A program made the translations under genes and the position numbers. Below the pieces are notes generated by a model. It worked only from the letters and a program-made list of their open reading frames with translations. It had not been told where the DNA came from and made no database searches. From Luzula sylvatica (lineage: Eukaryota; Streptophyta; Magnoliopsida; Poales; Juncaceae), in the NCBI GenBank assembly GCA_946800325.1, contig OX326958.1, positions 32,471,314 to 32,535,313 of the forward strand: a stretch of 64,000 bases of DNA, written 5' to 3'. This document shows, in pieces, positions 36,966-51,400 of this stretch; the first letter of the stretch is position 1; each line of letters opens with the position of its first letter.

Positions 36966-39719
36966 CTTTTCACCAAATTTCACAAACACTAAGAAAGTTT
37001 GTTTTTCGATTCAAAACAAGATTTTAACGCTTTGAGGAGTTCAAATAACGTGTTTTTAGATCATTTGTATCGTATCTTTTACAACATAACTTTTCACCGA
37101 ATTTCACAAACACTAAGAAAGTTTGTTTTTCGATTAAAAACAAGATTTTAACGTTTTGATGATTTCAATTAACGTGTTTTTAGATCATTTGTATCGTATC
37201 TTTTACTACATAACTTTTCACCAAATTTCACAAACACTAAGAAAGTTTGTTTTTCGATTCAAAACAAGATTTTTGCGCTTTGTGCAATTCAAATAACGTG
37301 TTTTGAGATCATTTGTATCGTATCTTTTACTACATAACTTTTCACCAAATTTCACAAACACTAAGAAAGTTTGTTTTTCGATTCAAAACAAGATTTTAAC
37401 GCTTTGTGGAGTTCAAATAACGTGTTTTGAGATCATTTGTGTCGTATCTTTTACTACATAACTTTTCACCAAATTTCACAAACACTAAGAAAGTTTGTTT
37501 TTCGATTCAAAACAAGATTTTAACGCTTTGAGGAGTTCAAATAACGTGTTTTTAGATCATTTGTATCGTATCTTTTACAACATAACTTTTCACCGAATTT
37601 CACAAACACTAAGAAAGTTTGTTTTTCGATTAAAAACAAGATTTTAACGTTTTGATGATTTCAATTAACGTGTTTTTAGATCATTTGTATCGTATCTTTT
37701 ACTACATAACTTTTCACCAAATTTCACAAACACTAAGAAAGTTTGTTTTTCGATTCAAAACAAGATTTTTGCGCTTTGTGCAATTCAAATAACGTGTTTT
37801 GAGATCATTTGTATCGTATCTTTTACTACATAACTTTTCACCAAATTTCACAAACACTAAGAAAGTTTGTTTTTCAATTCAAAACAAGATTTTAACGCTT
37901 TGTGGAGTTCAAATAACGTGTTCTGAGATCAATTGTATCGTATCTTTTACTTCATAACTTTTCACCAAATTTCACAAACACTAAGAAAGTTTGTTTTTCG
38001 ATTCAAAACAAGATTTTAACGCTTTGAGGAGTTCAAATAACGTGTTATTAGATCATTTGTATCGTATCTTTTGAGTACATAACTTTTCACCAAATTTCAC
38101 AAACACTAAGAAAGTCTGTTTGTCGATTCAAAACATGATTTTAACGCTTTTGAGGAGTTCAAATAACGTGTTTTGAGATCATTTGTATCGTATCTTTTAC
38201 TACATAACTTTTCACCACATTTCACAAACACTAAGAAAGTATATTTTTCGATTCAAAACAAGATTTTAACGCTTTGAGGAGTTCAAATAACGTGTTTTTT
38301 GATTATTTGTATCGTAACTTTTAACTACATAACTTTTCACCAAATTTCACAAACACTAAGAAAGTTTGTGTTTCGATTCAAAACAAGATTTTAACGCTTT
38401 GAGGAGGTCAAATAACGTGTTTTTTGATTATTTGTATCGTATCTTTTACTACATAACTTTTCACCAAATTTCACAAACACTAAGAAAGTTTGTTTTTCGA
38501 TTCAAAACAAGATTTTTGCGCTTTGTGCAGTTCAAATAACGTGTTTTGAGATCATTTGTATCGTATCTTTTACTACATAACTTTTCACCAAATTTCACAA
38601 ACACTAAGAAAGTTTGTTTTTCGATTCAAAACAAGATATTAGCGCTTTGTGGAGTTCAAATAACGTGTTTTTAGATCATTTGTATCGTATCTTTTACTAC
38701 ATAAATTTTCACCAAATTTCTCAAACACTAAGAAATTTTGTTTTTCGATTCAAAACAAGATTTTAGCGCTTTGAGGAGTTCAAATAACGTGTTTTTAGAT
38801 CTTTTGTATCGTATCTTTTACTACATTACTTTTCACCAAATTTCACAATCACTAAGAAAGTTTGTTTTTCGATTCAAAACAAGATTTTAACGCTTTGTGG
38901 AGTTCAAAAAACGTGTTTTGAGATCATTTGTATCGTATCTTTTACTACATAACTTTTCGCCGAATTTCACAAACACTAACAAAGTTTGTTTTTCGATTCA
39001 AAACAAGATTTTAGCGCTTTGTGGAGTTCAAATAACGTGTTTTGAGATCATTTGTATCGTATCTTTTACTACATAACTTTTGCCCAAATTTCACATACAC
39101 TAAGAAAGTTTGTTTTTCGATTCAAAACAAGATTTCAACGCTTTGTGGAGTTCAAATAACGTGTTTTGAGATCATTTGTATCGTATCTTTTACTACATAA
39201 CTTTTAACCAAATTTCACAAACACTAAGAAAGTTTGTTTTTCGATTCAAAACAAGATTTTAGCGCTTTGTGGAGTTCAAATAACGTGTTTTTAGATCATT
39301 TGTATCGTATCTTTTGCTACATAACTTTTCACCAAATTTCTCAAACACTAAGAAATTTTGTTTTTCGATTCAAAACAAGATTTTAGCGCTTTGAGGAGTT
39401 CAAATAACGTGTTTTTAGATCTTTTTTATCGTATCTTCTGACTACATAACTTTTCACCAAATTTCACAAACACTAAGAAAGTCTGTTTTTCGATTCAAAA
39501 CAAGATTTTAACGCTTTGAGGAGTTCAAATAACGTGTTTTGAGATCATTTGTATCGTATCTTTTACTACATAACTTTTCACCACATTTCACAAACACTAA
39601 GAAAGTTTGTTTTTCGATTCAAAACAAGATTTTAACGCTTTGAGGAGTTCAAATAACGTGTTTTAGATCATTTGTATCGTATCTTTTACTACATAACTTT
39701 TCACCAAATTTCACAAACA
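36966..39719 (+). repeat. Satellite block with join shared across the LTR
   Basis: Four monomers after the insert, the TTTGTGTCG marker recurs at 37439; after subtracting the insert and duplication this is 496 bp from 35281. From about 38757 to 39740 the sequence matches 34240-35223 at an offset of 4517 bp. The match includes the unusual join TCTTTTGTATCGTATC-ACTACATTAC and the private run GATCTTTTTTATC. A second chimeric join is at about 38700, where ACATAAATTTTCACC runs into AATTTCTCAAACAC. Confidence 0.8.
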
Positions 39720-42700
39720 CTAAGAAAGTTTGTTTTTCGATACAAAACTAGATTTTAACGCTTTGTGGAGTTCAAATAACGTGTTTTGAGATCATTTGTA
39801 TCGTATCTTTTACTACATAAATTTTCACCAAATTTCACAAACACTAAGAAAGTTTGTTTTTCGATTCAAAACCAGATTTTAGCGCTTTGTGGAGTTCAAA
39901 TAACGTGTTTTTAGATCATTTGTATCGTATCTTTTACTACATAACTTTTCACCAAATTTCACATACACTAAGAAAGTTTGTTTTTCGATTCAAAACAAGA
40001 TTTTAACGCTTTGTGGAGTTCAAATAACGTGTTTTGAGATCATTTGTATGGTATCTAATTTCACAAACACTAAGAAAGTTTGTTTTTCGATTCAAAACAA
40101 GATTTTTGCGCTTTGTGGAGTTCAAATAACGTGTTTTGAGATCATTTGTATCGTATCTTTTACTACACAAATTTTCACCAAATTTCACAAACACTAAGAA
40201 ACTTTGTTTTTCGATTCAAAACAAGATTTTAGCGCTTTGTGGAGTTCAAATAACGTGTTTTTAGATCATTTGTATCGTATCTTTTACTACATAACTTTTC
40301 ACCAAATTTCACAAACACTAAGAAAGTTTGTTTTTCGATTCAAAACAAGATTTTAACGCTTTGTGGAGTTCAAATAACGTGTTTTGAGATCATTTGTGTC
40401 GTATCTTTTACTACATAACTTTTCACCAAATTTCACAAACACTAAGAAAGTTTGTTTTTCGATTCAAAACAAGATTTTAACGCTTTGAGGAGTTCAAATA
40501 ACGTGTTTTTAGATCATTTGTATCGTATCTTTTACAACATAACTTTTCACCGAATTTCACAAACACTAAGAAAGTTTGTTTTTCGATTAAAAACAAGATT
40601 TTAACGTTTTGATGATTTCAATTAACGTGTTTTTAGATCATTTGTATCGTATCTTTTACTACATAACTTTTCACCAAATTTCACAAACACTAAGAAAGTT
40701 TGTTTTTCGATTCAAAACAAGATTTTTGCGCTTTGTGCAATTCAAATAACGTGTTTTGAGATCATTTGTATCGTATCTTTTACTACATAACTTTTCACCA
40801 AATTTCACAAACACTAAGAAAGTTTGTTTTTCGATTCAAAACAAGATTTTAACGCTTTGTGGAGTTCAAATAACGTGTTCTGAGATCAATTGTATCGTAT
40901 CTTTTACTTCATAACTTTTCACCAAATTTCACAAACACTAAGAAAGTTTGTTTTTCGATTCAAAACAAGATTTTAACGCTTTGAGGAGTTCAAATAACGT
41001 GTTATTAGATCATTTGTATCGTATCTTTTGAGTACATAACTTTTCACCAAATTTCACAAACACTAAGAAAGTCTGTTTGTCGATTCAAAACATGATTTTA
41101 ACGCTTTTGAGGAGTTCAAATAACGTGTTTTGAGATCATTTGTATCGTATCTTTTACTACATAACTTTTCACCACATTTCACAAACACTAAGAAAGTATG
41201 TTTTTCGATTCAAAACAAGATTTTAACGCTTTGAGGAGTTCAAATAACGTGTTTTTTGATTATTTGTATCGTAACTTTTAACTACATAACTTTTCACCAA
41301 ATTTCACAAACACTAAGAAAGTTTGTGTTTCGATTCAAAACAAGATTTTAACGCTTTGAGGAGGTCAAATAACGTGTTTTTTGATTATTTGTATCGTATC
41401 TTTTACTACATAACTTTTCACCAAATTTCACAAACACTAAGAAAGTTTGTTTTTCGATTCAAAACAAGATTTTTGCGCTTTGTGCAGTTCAAATAACGTG
41501 TTTTGAGATCATTTGTATCGTATCTTTTACTACATAACTTTTCACCAAATTTCACAAACACTAAGAAAGTTTGTTTTTCGATTCAAAACAAGATATTAGC
41601 GCTTTGTGGAGTTCAAATAACGTGTTTTTAGATCATTTGTATCGTATCTTTTACTACATAAATTTTCACCAAATTTCACAAACACTAAGAAAGTTTGTTT
41701 TTCGATTCAAAACAAGATTTTAACGCTTTGTGGAGTTCAAATAACGTGTTTTTAGATCATTTGTATCGTATCTTTTACTACATAACTTTTCACCAAATTT
41801 CACAAACACTAAGAAAGTTTGTTTTTCGATACAAAACTAGATTTTAACGCTTTGTGGAGTTCAAATAACGTGTTTTGAGATCATTTGTATCGTATCTTTT
41901 ACTACATAAATTTTCACCAAATTTCACAAACACTAAGAAAGTTTGTTTTTCGATTCAAAACCAGATTTTAGCGCTTTGTGGAGTTCAAATAACGTGTTTT
42001 TAGATCATTTGTATCGTATCTTTTACTACATAACTTTTCACCAAATTTCACATACACTAAGAAAGTTTGTTTTTCGATTCAAAACAAGATTTTAACGCTT
42101 TGTGGAGTTCAAATAACGTGTTTTGAGATCATTTGTATGGTATCTAATTTCACAAACACTAAGAAAGTTTGTTTTTCGATTCAAAACAAGATTTTAGCGC
42201 TTTGTGGAGTTCAAATAACGTGTTTTGAGATCATTTGTATCGTATCTTTTACTACACAAATTTTCACCAAATTTCACAAACACTAAGAAACTTTGTTTTT
42301 CGATTCAAAACAAGATTTTAGCGCTTTGTGGAGTTCAAATAACGTGTTTTTAGATCATTTGTATCGTATCTTTTACTACATAACTTTTCACCAAATTTCA
42401 CAAACACTAAGAAAGTTTGTTTTTCGATTCAAAACAAGATTTTAACGCTTTGTGGAGTTCAAATAACGTGTTTTGAGATCATTTGTGTCGTATCTTTTAC
42501 TACATAACTTTTCACCAAATTTCACAAACACTAAGAAAGTTTGTTTTTCGATTCAAAACAAGATTTTAACGCTTTGAGGAGTTCAAATAACGTGTTTTTA
42601 GATCATTTGTATCGTATCTTTTACAACATAACTTTTCACCGAATTTCACAAACACTAAGAAAGTTTGTTTTTCGATTAAAAACAAGATTTTAACGTTTTG

Positions 42701-45700
42701 ATGATTTCAATTAACGTGTTTTTAGATCATTTGTATCGTATCTTTTACTACATAACTTTTCACCAAATTTCACAAACACTAAGAAAGTTTGTTTTTCGAT
42801 TCAAAACAAGATTTTTGCGCTTTGTGCAGTTCAAATAACGTGTTTTGAGATCATTTGTATCGTATCTTTTACTACATAACTTTTCACCAAATTTCACAAA
42901 CACTAAGAAAGTTTGTTTTTCGATTCAAAACAAGATTTTAACGCTTTGTGGAGTTCAAATAACGTGTTCTGAGATCAATTGTATCGTATCTTTTACTTCA
43001 TAACTTTTCACCAAATTTCACAAACACTAAGAAAGTTTGTTTTTCGATTCAAAACAAGATTTTAACGCTTTGAGGAGTTCAAATAACGTGTTATTAGATC
43101 ATTTGTATCGTATCTTTTGAGTACATAACTTTTCACCAAATTTCACAAACACTAAGAAAGTCTGTTTGTCGATTCAAAACATGATTTTAACGCTTTTGAG
43201 GAGTTCAAATAACGTGTTTTGAGATCATTTGTATCGTATCTTTTACTACATAACTTTTCACCACATTTCACAAACACTAAGAAAGTATGTTTTTCGATTC
43301 AAAACAAGATTTTAACGCTTTGAGGAGTTCAAATAACGTGTTTTTTGATTATTTGTATCGTAACTTTTAACTACATAACTTTTCACCAAATTTCACAAAC
43401 ACTAAGAAAGTTTGTGTTTCGATTCAAAACAAGATTTTAACGCTTTGTGGAGTTCAAATAACGTGTTTTGAGATCATTTGTATCGTATCTTTTACTACAT
43501 AAATTTTCACCAAATTTCACAAACACAAAGAAAGTTTGTTTTTCGATTCAAAACCAGATTTTAGCGCTTTGTGGAGTTCAAATAACGTGTTTTTAGATCA
43601 TTTGTATCGTATCTTTTACTACATAACTTTTCACCAAATTTCACATACACTAAGAATGTTTGTTTTTCGATTCAAAACAAGATTTTAACGCTTTGTGGAG
43701 TTCAAATAACGTGTTTTGAGATCATTTGTATCGTATCTAATTTCACAAACACTAAGAAAGTTTGTTTTTCGATTCAAAACAAGATTTTAGCGCTTTGTGG
43801 AGTTCAAATAACGTGTTTTGAGATCATTTGTATCGTATCTTTTACTACACAAATTTTCACCAAATTTCACAAACACTAAGAAACTTTGTTTTTCGATTCA
43901 AAACAAGATTTTAGCGCTTTGTGGAGTTCAAATAACGTGTTTTTAGATCATTTGTATCGTATCTTTTACTACATAACTTTTCACCAAATTTCACAAACAC
44001 TAAGAAAGTTTGTTTTTCGATTCAAAACAAGATTTTAACGCTTTGTGGAGTTCAAATAACGTGTTTTGAGATCATTTGTGTCGTATCTTTTACTACATAA
44101 CTTTTCACCAAATTTCACAAACACTAAGAAAGTTTGTTTTTCGATTCAAAACAAGATTTTAACGCTTTGAGGAGTTCAAATAACGTGTTTTTAGATCATT
44201 TGTATCGTATCTTTTACAACATAACTTTTCACCGAATTTCACAAACACTAAGAAAGTTTGTTTTTCGATTAAAAACAAGATTTTAACGTTTTGATGATTT
44301 CAATTAACGTGTTTTTAGATCATTTGTATCGTATCTTTTACTACATAACTTTTCACCAAATTTCACAAACACTAAGAAAGTTTGTTTTTCGATTCAAAAC
44401 AAGATTTTTGCGCTTTGTGCAGTTCAAATAACGTGTTTTGAGATCATTTGTATCGTATCTTTTACTACATAACTTTTCACCAAATTTCACAAACACTAAG
44501 AAAGTTTGTTTTTCGATTCAAAACAAGATTTTAACGCTTTGTGGAGTTCAAATAACGTGTTCTGAGATCAATTGTATCGTATCTTTTACTTCATAACTTT
44601 TCACCAAATTTCACAAACACTAAGAAAGTTTGTTTTTCGATTCAAAACAAGATTTTAACGCTTTGAGGAGTTCAAATAACGTGTTATTATATCATTTGTA
44701 TCGTATCTTTTGAGTACATAACTTTTCACCAAATTTCACAAACACTAAGAAAGTCTGTTTGTCGATTCAAAACATGATTTTAACGCTTTTGAGGAGTTCA
44801 AATAACGTGTTTTGAGATCATTTGTATCGTATCTTTTACTACATAACTTTTCACCACATTTCACAAACACTAAGAAAGTATGTTTTTCGATTCAAAACAA
44901 GATTTTAACGCTTTGAGGAGTTCAAATAACGTGTTTTTTGATTATTTGTATCGTAACTTTTAACTACATAACTTTTCACCAAATTTCACAAACACTAAGA
45001 AAGTTTGTGTTTCGATTCAAAACAAGATTTTAACGCTTTGAGGAGGTCAAATAACGTGTTTTTTGATTATTTGTATCGTATCTTTTACTACATAACTTTT
45101 CACCAAATTTCACAAACACTAAGAAAGTTTGTTTTTCGATTCAAAACAAGATTTTTGCGCTTTGTGCAGTTCAAATAACGTGTTTTGAGATCATTTGTAT
45201 CGTATCTTTTACTACATAACTTTTCACCAAATTTCACAAACACTAAGAAAGTTTGTTTTTCGATTCAAAACAAGATATTAGCGCTTTGTGGAGTTCAAAT
45301 AACGTGTTTTTAGATCATTTGTATCGTATCTTTTACTACATAAATTTTCACCAAATTTCACAAACACTAAGAAAGTTTGTTTTTCGATTCAAAACAAGAT
45401 TTTAACGCTTTGTGGAGTTCAAATAACGTGTTTTTAGATCATTTGTATCGTATCTTTTACTACATAACTTTTCACCAAATTTCACAAACACTAAGAAAGT
45501 TTGTTTTTCGATACAAAACTAGATTTTAACGCTTTGTGGAGTTCAAATAACGTGTTTTGAGATCATTTGTATCGTATCTTTTACTACATAAATTTTCACC
45601 AAATTTCACAAACACTAAGAAAGTTTGTTTTTCGATTCAAAACCAGATTTTAGCGCTTTGTGGAGTTCAAATAACGTGTTTTTAGATCATTTGTATCGTA

Positions 45701-48490
45701 TCTTTTACTACATAACTTTTCACCAAATTTCACATACACTAAGAAAGTTTGTTTTTCGATTCAAAACAAGATTTTAACGCTTTGTGGAGTTCAAATAACG
45801 TGTTTTGAGATCATTTGTATGGTATCTAATTTCACAAACACTAAGAAAGTTTGTTTTTCGATTCAAAACAAGATTTTAGCGCTTTGTGGAGTTCAAATAA
45901 CGTGTTTTGAGATCATTTGTATCGTATCTTTTACTACACAAATTTTCACCAAATTTCACAAACACTAAGAAACTTTGTTTTTCGATTCAAAACAAGATTT
46001 TAGCGCTTTGTGGAGTTCAAATAACGTGTTTTTAGATCATTTGTATCGTATCTTTTACTACATAACTTTTCACCAAATTTCACAAACACTAAGAAAGTTT
46101 GTTTTTCGATTCAAAACAAGATTTTAACGCTTTGTGGAGTTCAAATAACGTGTTTTGAGATCATTTGTGTCGTATCTTTTACTACATAACTTTTCACCAA
46201 ATTTCACAAACACTAAGAAAGTTTGTTTTTCGATTCAAAACAAGATTTTAACGCTTTGAGGAGTTCAAATAACGTGTTTTTAGATCATTTGTATCGTATC
46301 TTTTACAACATAACTTTTCACCGAATTTCACAAACACTAAGAAAGTTTGTTTTTCGATTAAAAACAAGATTTTAACGTTTTGATGATTTCAATTAACGTG
46401 TTTTTAGATCATTTGTATCGTATCTTTTACTACATAACTTTTCACCAAATTTCACAAACACTAAGAAAGTTTGTTTTTCGATTCAAAACAAGATTTTTGC
46501 GCTTTGTGCAGTTCAAATAACGTGTTTTGAGATCATTTGTATCGTATCTTTTACTACATAACTTTTCACCAAATTTCACAAACACTAAGAAAGTTTGTTT
46601 TTCGATTCAAAACAAGATTTTAACGCTTTGTGGAGTTCAAATAACGTGTTCTGAGATCAATTGTATCGTATCTTTTACTTCATAACTTTTCACCAAATTT
46701 CACAAACACTAAGAAAGTTTGTTTTTCGATTCAAAACAAGATTTTAACGCTTTGAGGAGTTCAAATAACGTGTTATTAGATCATTTGTATCGTATCTTTT
46801 GAGTACATAACTTTTCACCAAATTTCACAAACACTAAGAAAGTCTGTTTGTCGATTCAAAACATGATTTTAACGCTTTTGAGGAGTTCAAATAACGTGTT
46901 TTGAGATCATTTGTATCGTATCTTTTACTACATAACTTTTCACCACATTTCACAAACACTAAGAAAGTATGTTTTTCGATTCAAAACAAGATTTTAACGC
47001 TTTGAGGAGTTCAAATAACGTGTTTTTTGATTATTTGTATCGTAACTTTTAACTACATAACTTTTCACCAAATTTCACAAACACTAAGAAAGTTTGTGTT
47101 TCGATTCAAAACAAGATTTTAACGCTTTGTGGAGTTCAAATAACGTGTTTTGAGATCATTTGTATCGTATCTTTTACTACATAAATTTTCACCAAATTTC
47201 ACAAACACAAAGAAAGTTTGTTTTTCGATTCAAAACCAGATTTTAGCGCTTTGTGGAGTTCAAATAACGTGTTTTTAGATCATTTGTATCGTATCTTTTA
47301 CTACATAACTTTTCACCAAATTTCACATACACTAAGAATGTTTGTTTTTCGATTCAAAACAAGATTTTAACGCTTTGTGGAGTTCAAATAACGTGTTTTG
47401 AGATCATTTGTATCGTATCTAATTTCACAAACACTAAGAAAGTTTGTTTTTCGATTCAAAACAAGATTTTAGCGCTTTGTGGAGTTCAAATAACGTGTTT
47501 TGAGATCATTTGTATCGTATCTTTTACTACACAAATTTTCACCAAATTTCACAAACACTAAGAAACTTTGTTTTTCGATTCAAAACAAGATTTTAGCGCT
47601 TTGTGGAGTTCAAATAACGTGTTTTTAGATCATTTGTATCGTATCTTTTACTACATAACTTTTCACCAAATTTCACAAACACTAAGAAAGTTTGTTTTTC
47701 GATTCAAAACAAGATTTTAACGCTTTGTGGAGTTCAAATAACGTGTTTTGAGATCATTTGTGTCGTATCTTTTACTACATAACTTTTCACCAAATTTCAC
47801 AAACACTAAGAAAGTTTGTTTTTCGATTCAAAACAAGATTTTAACGCTTTGAGGAGTTCAAATAACGTGTTTTTAGATCATTTGTATCGTATCTTTTACA
47901 ACATAACTTTTCACCGAATTTCACAAACACTAAGAAAGTTTGTTTTTCGATTAAAAACAAGATTTTAACGTTTTGATGATTTCAATTAACGTGTTTTTAG
48001 ATCATTTGTATCGTATCTTTTACTACATAACTTTTCACCAAATTTCACAAACACTAAGAAAGTTTGTTTTTCGATTCAAAACAAGATTTTTGCGCTTTGT
48101 GCAGTTCAAATAACGTGTTTTGAGATCATTTGTATCGTATCTTTTACTACATAACTTTTCACCAAATTTCACAAACACTAAGAAAGTTTGTTTTTCGATT
48201 CAAAACAAGATTTTAACGCTTTGTGGATTTCAAATAACGTGTTCTGAGATCAATTGTATCGTATCTTTTACTTCATAACTTTTCACCAAATTTCACAAAC
48301 ACTAAGAAAGTTTGTTTTTCGATTCAAAACAAGATTTTAACGCTTTGAGGAGTTCAAATAACGTGTTATTAGATCATTTGTATCGTATCTTTTGAGTACA
48401 TAACTTTTCACCAAATTTCACAAACACTAAGAAAGTCTGTTTGTCGATTCAAAACATGATTTTAACGCTTTTGAGGAGTTCAAATAACGT
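39720..48490 (+). repeat. 3682-bp higher-order repeat, about 2.4 copies
   Basis: TTTGTGTCG markers at 40396, 42485, 44078, 46167 and 47760 alternate 2089 and 1593 bp. Short-monomer junctions at 40056, 42145, 43738, 45827 and 47420 do the same and alternate class B, B, A, B, A. The unit is 3682 bp (17 + 13 monomers). The period fails near 48490, where GTTATTAGATC replaces GTTTTGAGATC. Confidence 0.88.
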
Positions 48491-51400
48491 GTTATTAGAT
48501 CATTTGTATCGTATCTTTTGAGTACATTACTTTTCACCAAATTTCACAATCACTAAGAAAGTTTGTTTTTCGATTCAAAACAAGATTTTAGCACTTTGTG
48601 GACTTCAAATAACGTGTTTTGAGATCAGTGGTATCGTATCTTTTATTACATAACTTTTCACCAAATTTCACAAACACTAAGAAAGTTTGTTTTTCGATTC
48701 AAAACAAGATTTTAACGCTTTGTGGAGTTCAAAAAACGTGTTTTGAGATCATTTGTATCGTATCTTTTACTACATAACTTTTCGCCGAATTTCACAAACA
48801 CTAACAAAGTTTGTTTTTCGATTCAAAACCAGATTTTAGCGCTTTGTGGAGTTCAAATAACGTGTTTTGAGATCATTTGTATCGTATCTTTTACTACATA
48901 ACTTTTCACCAAATTTCACATACACTAAGAAAGTTTGTTTTTCGATTCAAAACAAGATTTTAACGCTTTGTGGAGTTCAAATAACGTGTTTTGAGATCAT
49001 TTGTATGGTATCTAATTTCACAAACACTAAGAAAGTTTGTTTTTCGATTCAAAACAAGATTTTAGCGCTTTGTGGAGTTCAAATAACGTGTTTTGAGATC
49101 ATTTGTATCGTATCTTTTACTACACAAATTTTCACCAAATTTCACAAACACTAAGAAACTTTGTTTTTCGATTCAAAACAAGATTTTAGCGCTTTGTGGA
49201 GTTCAAATAACGTGTTTTTAGATCATTTGTATCGTATCTTTTACTACATAACTTTTCACCAAATTTCACAAACACTAAGAAAGTTTGTTTTTCGATTCAA
49301 AACAAGATTTTAACGCTTTGTGGAGTTCAAATAACGTGTTTTGAGATCATTTGTGTCGTATCTTTTACTACATAACTTTTCACCAAATTTCACAAACACT
49401 AAGAAAGTTTGTTTTTCGATTCAAAACAAGATTTTAACGCTTTGAGGAGTTCAAATAACGTGTTTTTAGATCATTTGTATCGTATCTTTTACAACATAAC
49501 TTTTCACCGAATTTCACAAACACTAAGAAAGTTTGTTTTTCGATTAAAAACAAGATTTTAACGTTTTGATGATTTCAATTAACGTGTTTTTAGATCATTT
49601 GTATCGTATCTTTTACTACATAACTTTTCACCAAATTTCACAAACACTAAGAAAGTTTGTTTTTCGATTCAAAACAAGATTTTTGCGCTTTGTGCAGTTC
49701 AAATAACGTGTTTTGAGATCATTTGTATCGTATCTTTTACTACATAACTTTTCACCAAATTTCACAAACACTAAGAAAGTTTGTTTTTCGATTCAAAACA
49801 AGATTTTAACGCTTTGTGGAGTTCAAATAACGTGTTCTGAGATCAATTGTATCGTATCTTTTACTTCATAACTTTTCACCAAATTTCACAAACACTAAGA
49901 AAGTTTGTTTTTCGATTCAAAACAAGATTTTAACGCTTTGAGGAGTTCAAATAACGTGTTATTAGATCATTTGTATCGTATCTTTTGAGTACATAACTTT
50001 TCACCAAATTTAACAAACACTAAGAAAGTCTGTTTGTCGATTCAAAACATGATTTTAACGCTTTTGAGGAGTTCAAATAACGTGTTTTGAGATCATTTGT
50101 ATCGTATCTTTTACTACATAACTTTTCACCACATTTCACAAACACTAAGAAAGTATGTTTTTCGATTCAAAACAAGATTTTAACGCTTTGAGGAGTTCAA
50201 ATAACGTGTTTTTTGATTATTTGTATCGTAACTTTTAACTACATAACTTTTCACCAAATTTCACAAACACTAAGAAAGTTTGTGTTTCGATTCAAAACAA
50301 GATTTTAACGCTTTGTGGAGTTCAAATAACGTGTTTTGAGATCATTTGTATCGTATCTTTTACTACATAAATTTTCACCAAATTTCACAAACACAAAGAA
50401 AGTTTGTTTTTCGATTCAAAACCAGATTTTAGCGCTTTGTGGAGTTCAAATAACGTGTTTTTAGATCATTTGTATCGTATCTTTTACTACATAACTTTTC
50501 ACCAAATTTCACATACACTAAGAATGTTTGTTTTTCGATTCAAAACAAGATTTTAACGCTTTGTGGAGTTCAAATAACGTGTTTTGAGATCATTTGTATG
50601 GTATCTAATTTCACAAACACTAAGAAAGTTTGTTTTTCGATTCAAAACAAGATTTTAGCGCTTTGTGGAGTTCAAATAACGTGTTTTGAGATCATTTGTA
50701 TCGTATCTTTTACTACACAAATTTTCACCAAATTTCACAAACACTAAGAAACTTTGTTTTTCGATTCAAAACAAGATTTTAGCGCTTTGTGGAGTTCAAA
50801 TAACGTGTTTTTAGATCATTTGTATCGTATCTTTTACTACATAACTTTTCACCAAATTTCACAAACACTAAGAAAGTTTGTTTTTCGATTCAAAACAAGA
50901 TTTTAACGCTTTGTGGAGTTCAAATAACGTGTTTTGAGATCATTTGTGTCGTATCTTTTACTACATAACTTTTCACCAAATTTCACAAACACTAAGAAAG
51001 TTTGTTTTTCGATTCAAAACAAGATTTTAACGCTTTGAGGAGTTCAAATAACGTGTTTTTAGATCATTTGTATCGTATCTTTTACAACATAACTTTTCAC
51101 CGAATTTCACAAACACTAAGAAAGTTTGTTTTTCGATTAAAAACAAGATTTTAACGTTTTGATGATTTCAATTAACGTGTTTTTAGATCATTTGTATCGT
51201 ATCTTTTACTACATAACTTTTCACCAAATTTCACAAACACTAAGAAAGTTTGTTTTTCGATTCAAAACAAGATTTTTGCGCTTTGTGCAGTTCAAATAAC
51301 GTGTTTTGAGATCATTTGTATCGTATCTTTTACTACATAACTTTTCACCAAATTTCACAAACACTAAGAAAGTTTGTTTTTCGATTCAAAACAAGATTTT

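Noticed and set aside
48867..49154. 95-codon open frame in the satellite, repeated at 52053-52340
   Set aside because: It is translated satellite. The frame stays open only because a 102-bp monomer (divisible by three) lies between 124-bp ones (not divisible by three). Its near-identity to the second frame follows from the 3186-bp HOR. It lacks any recognisable domain or gene context.
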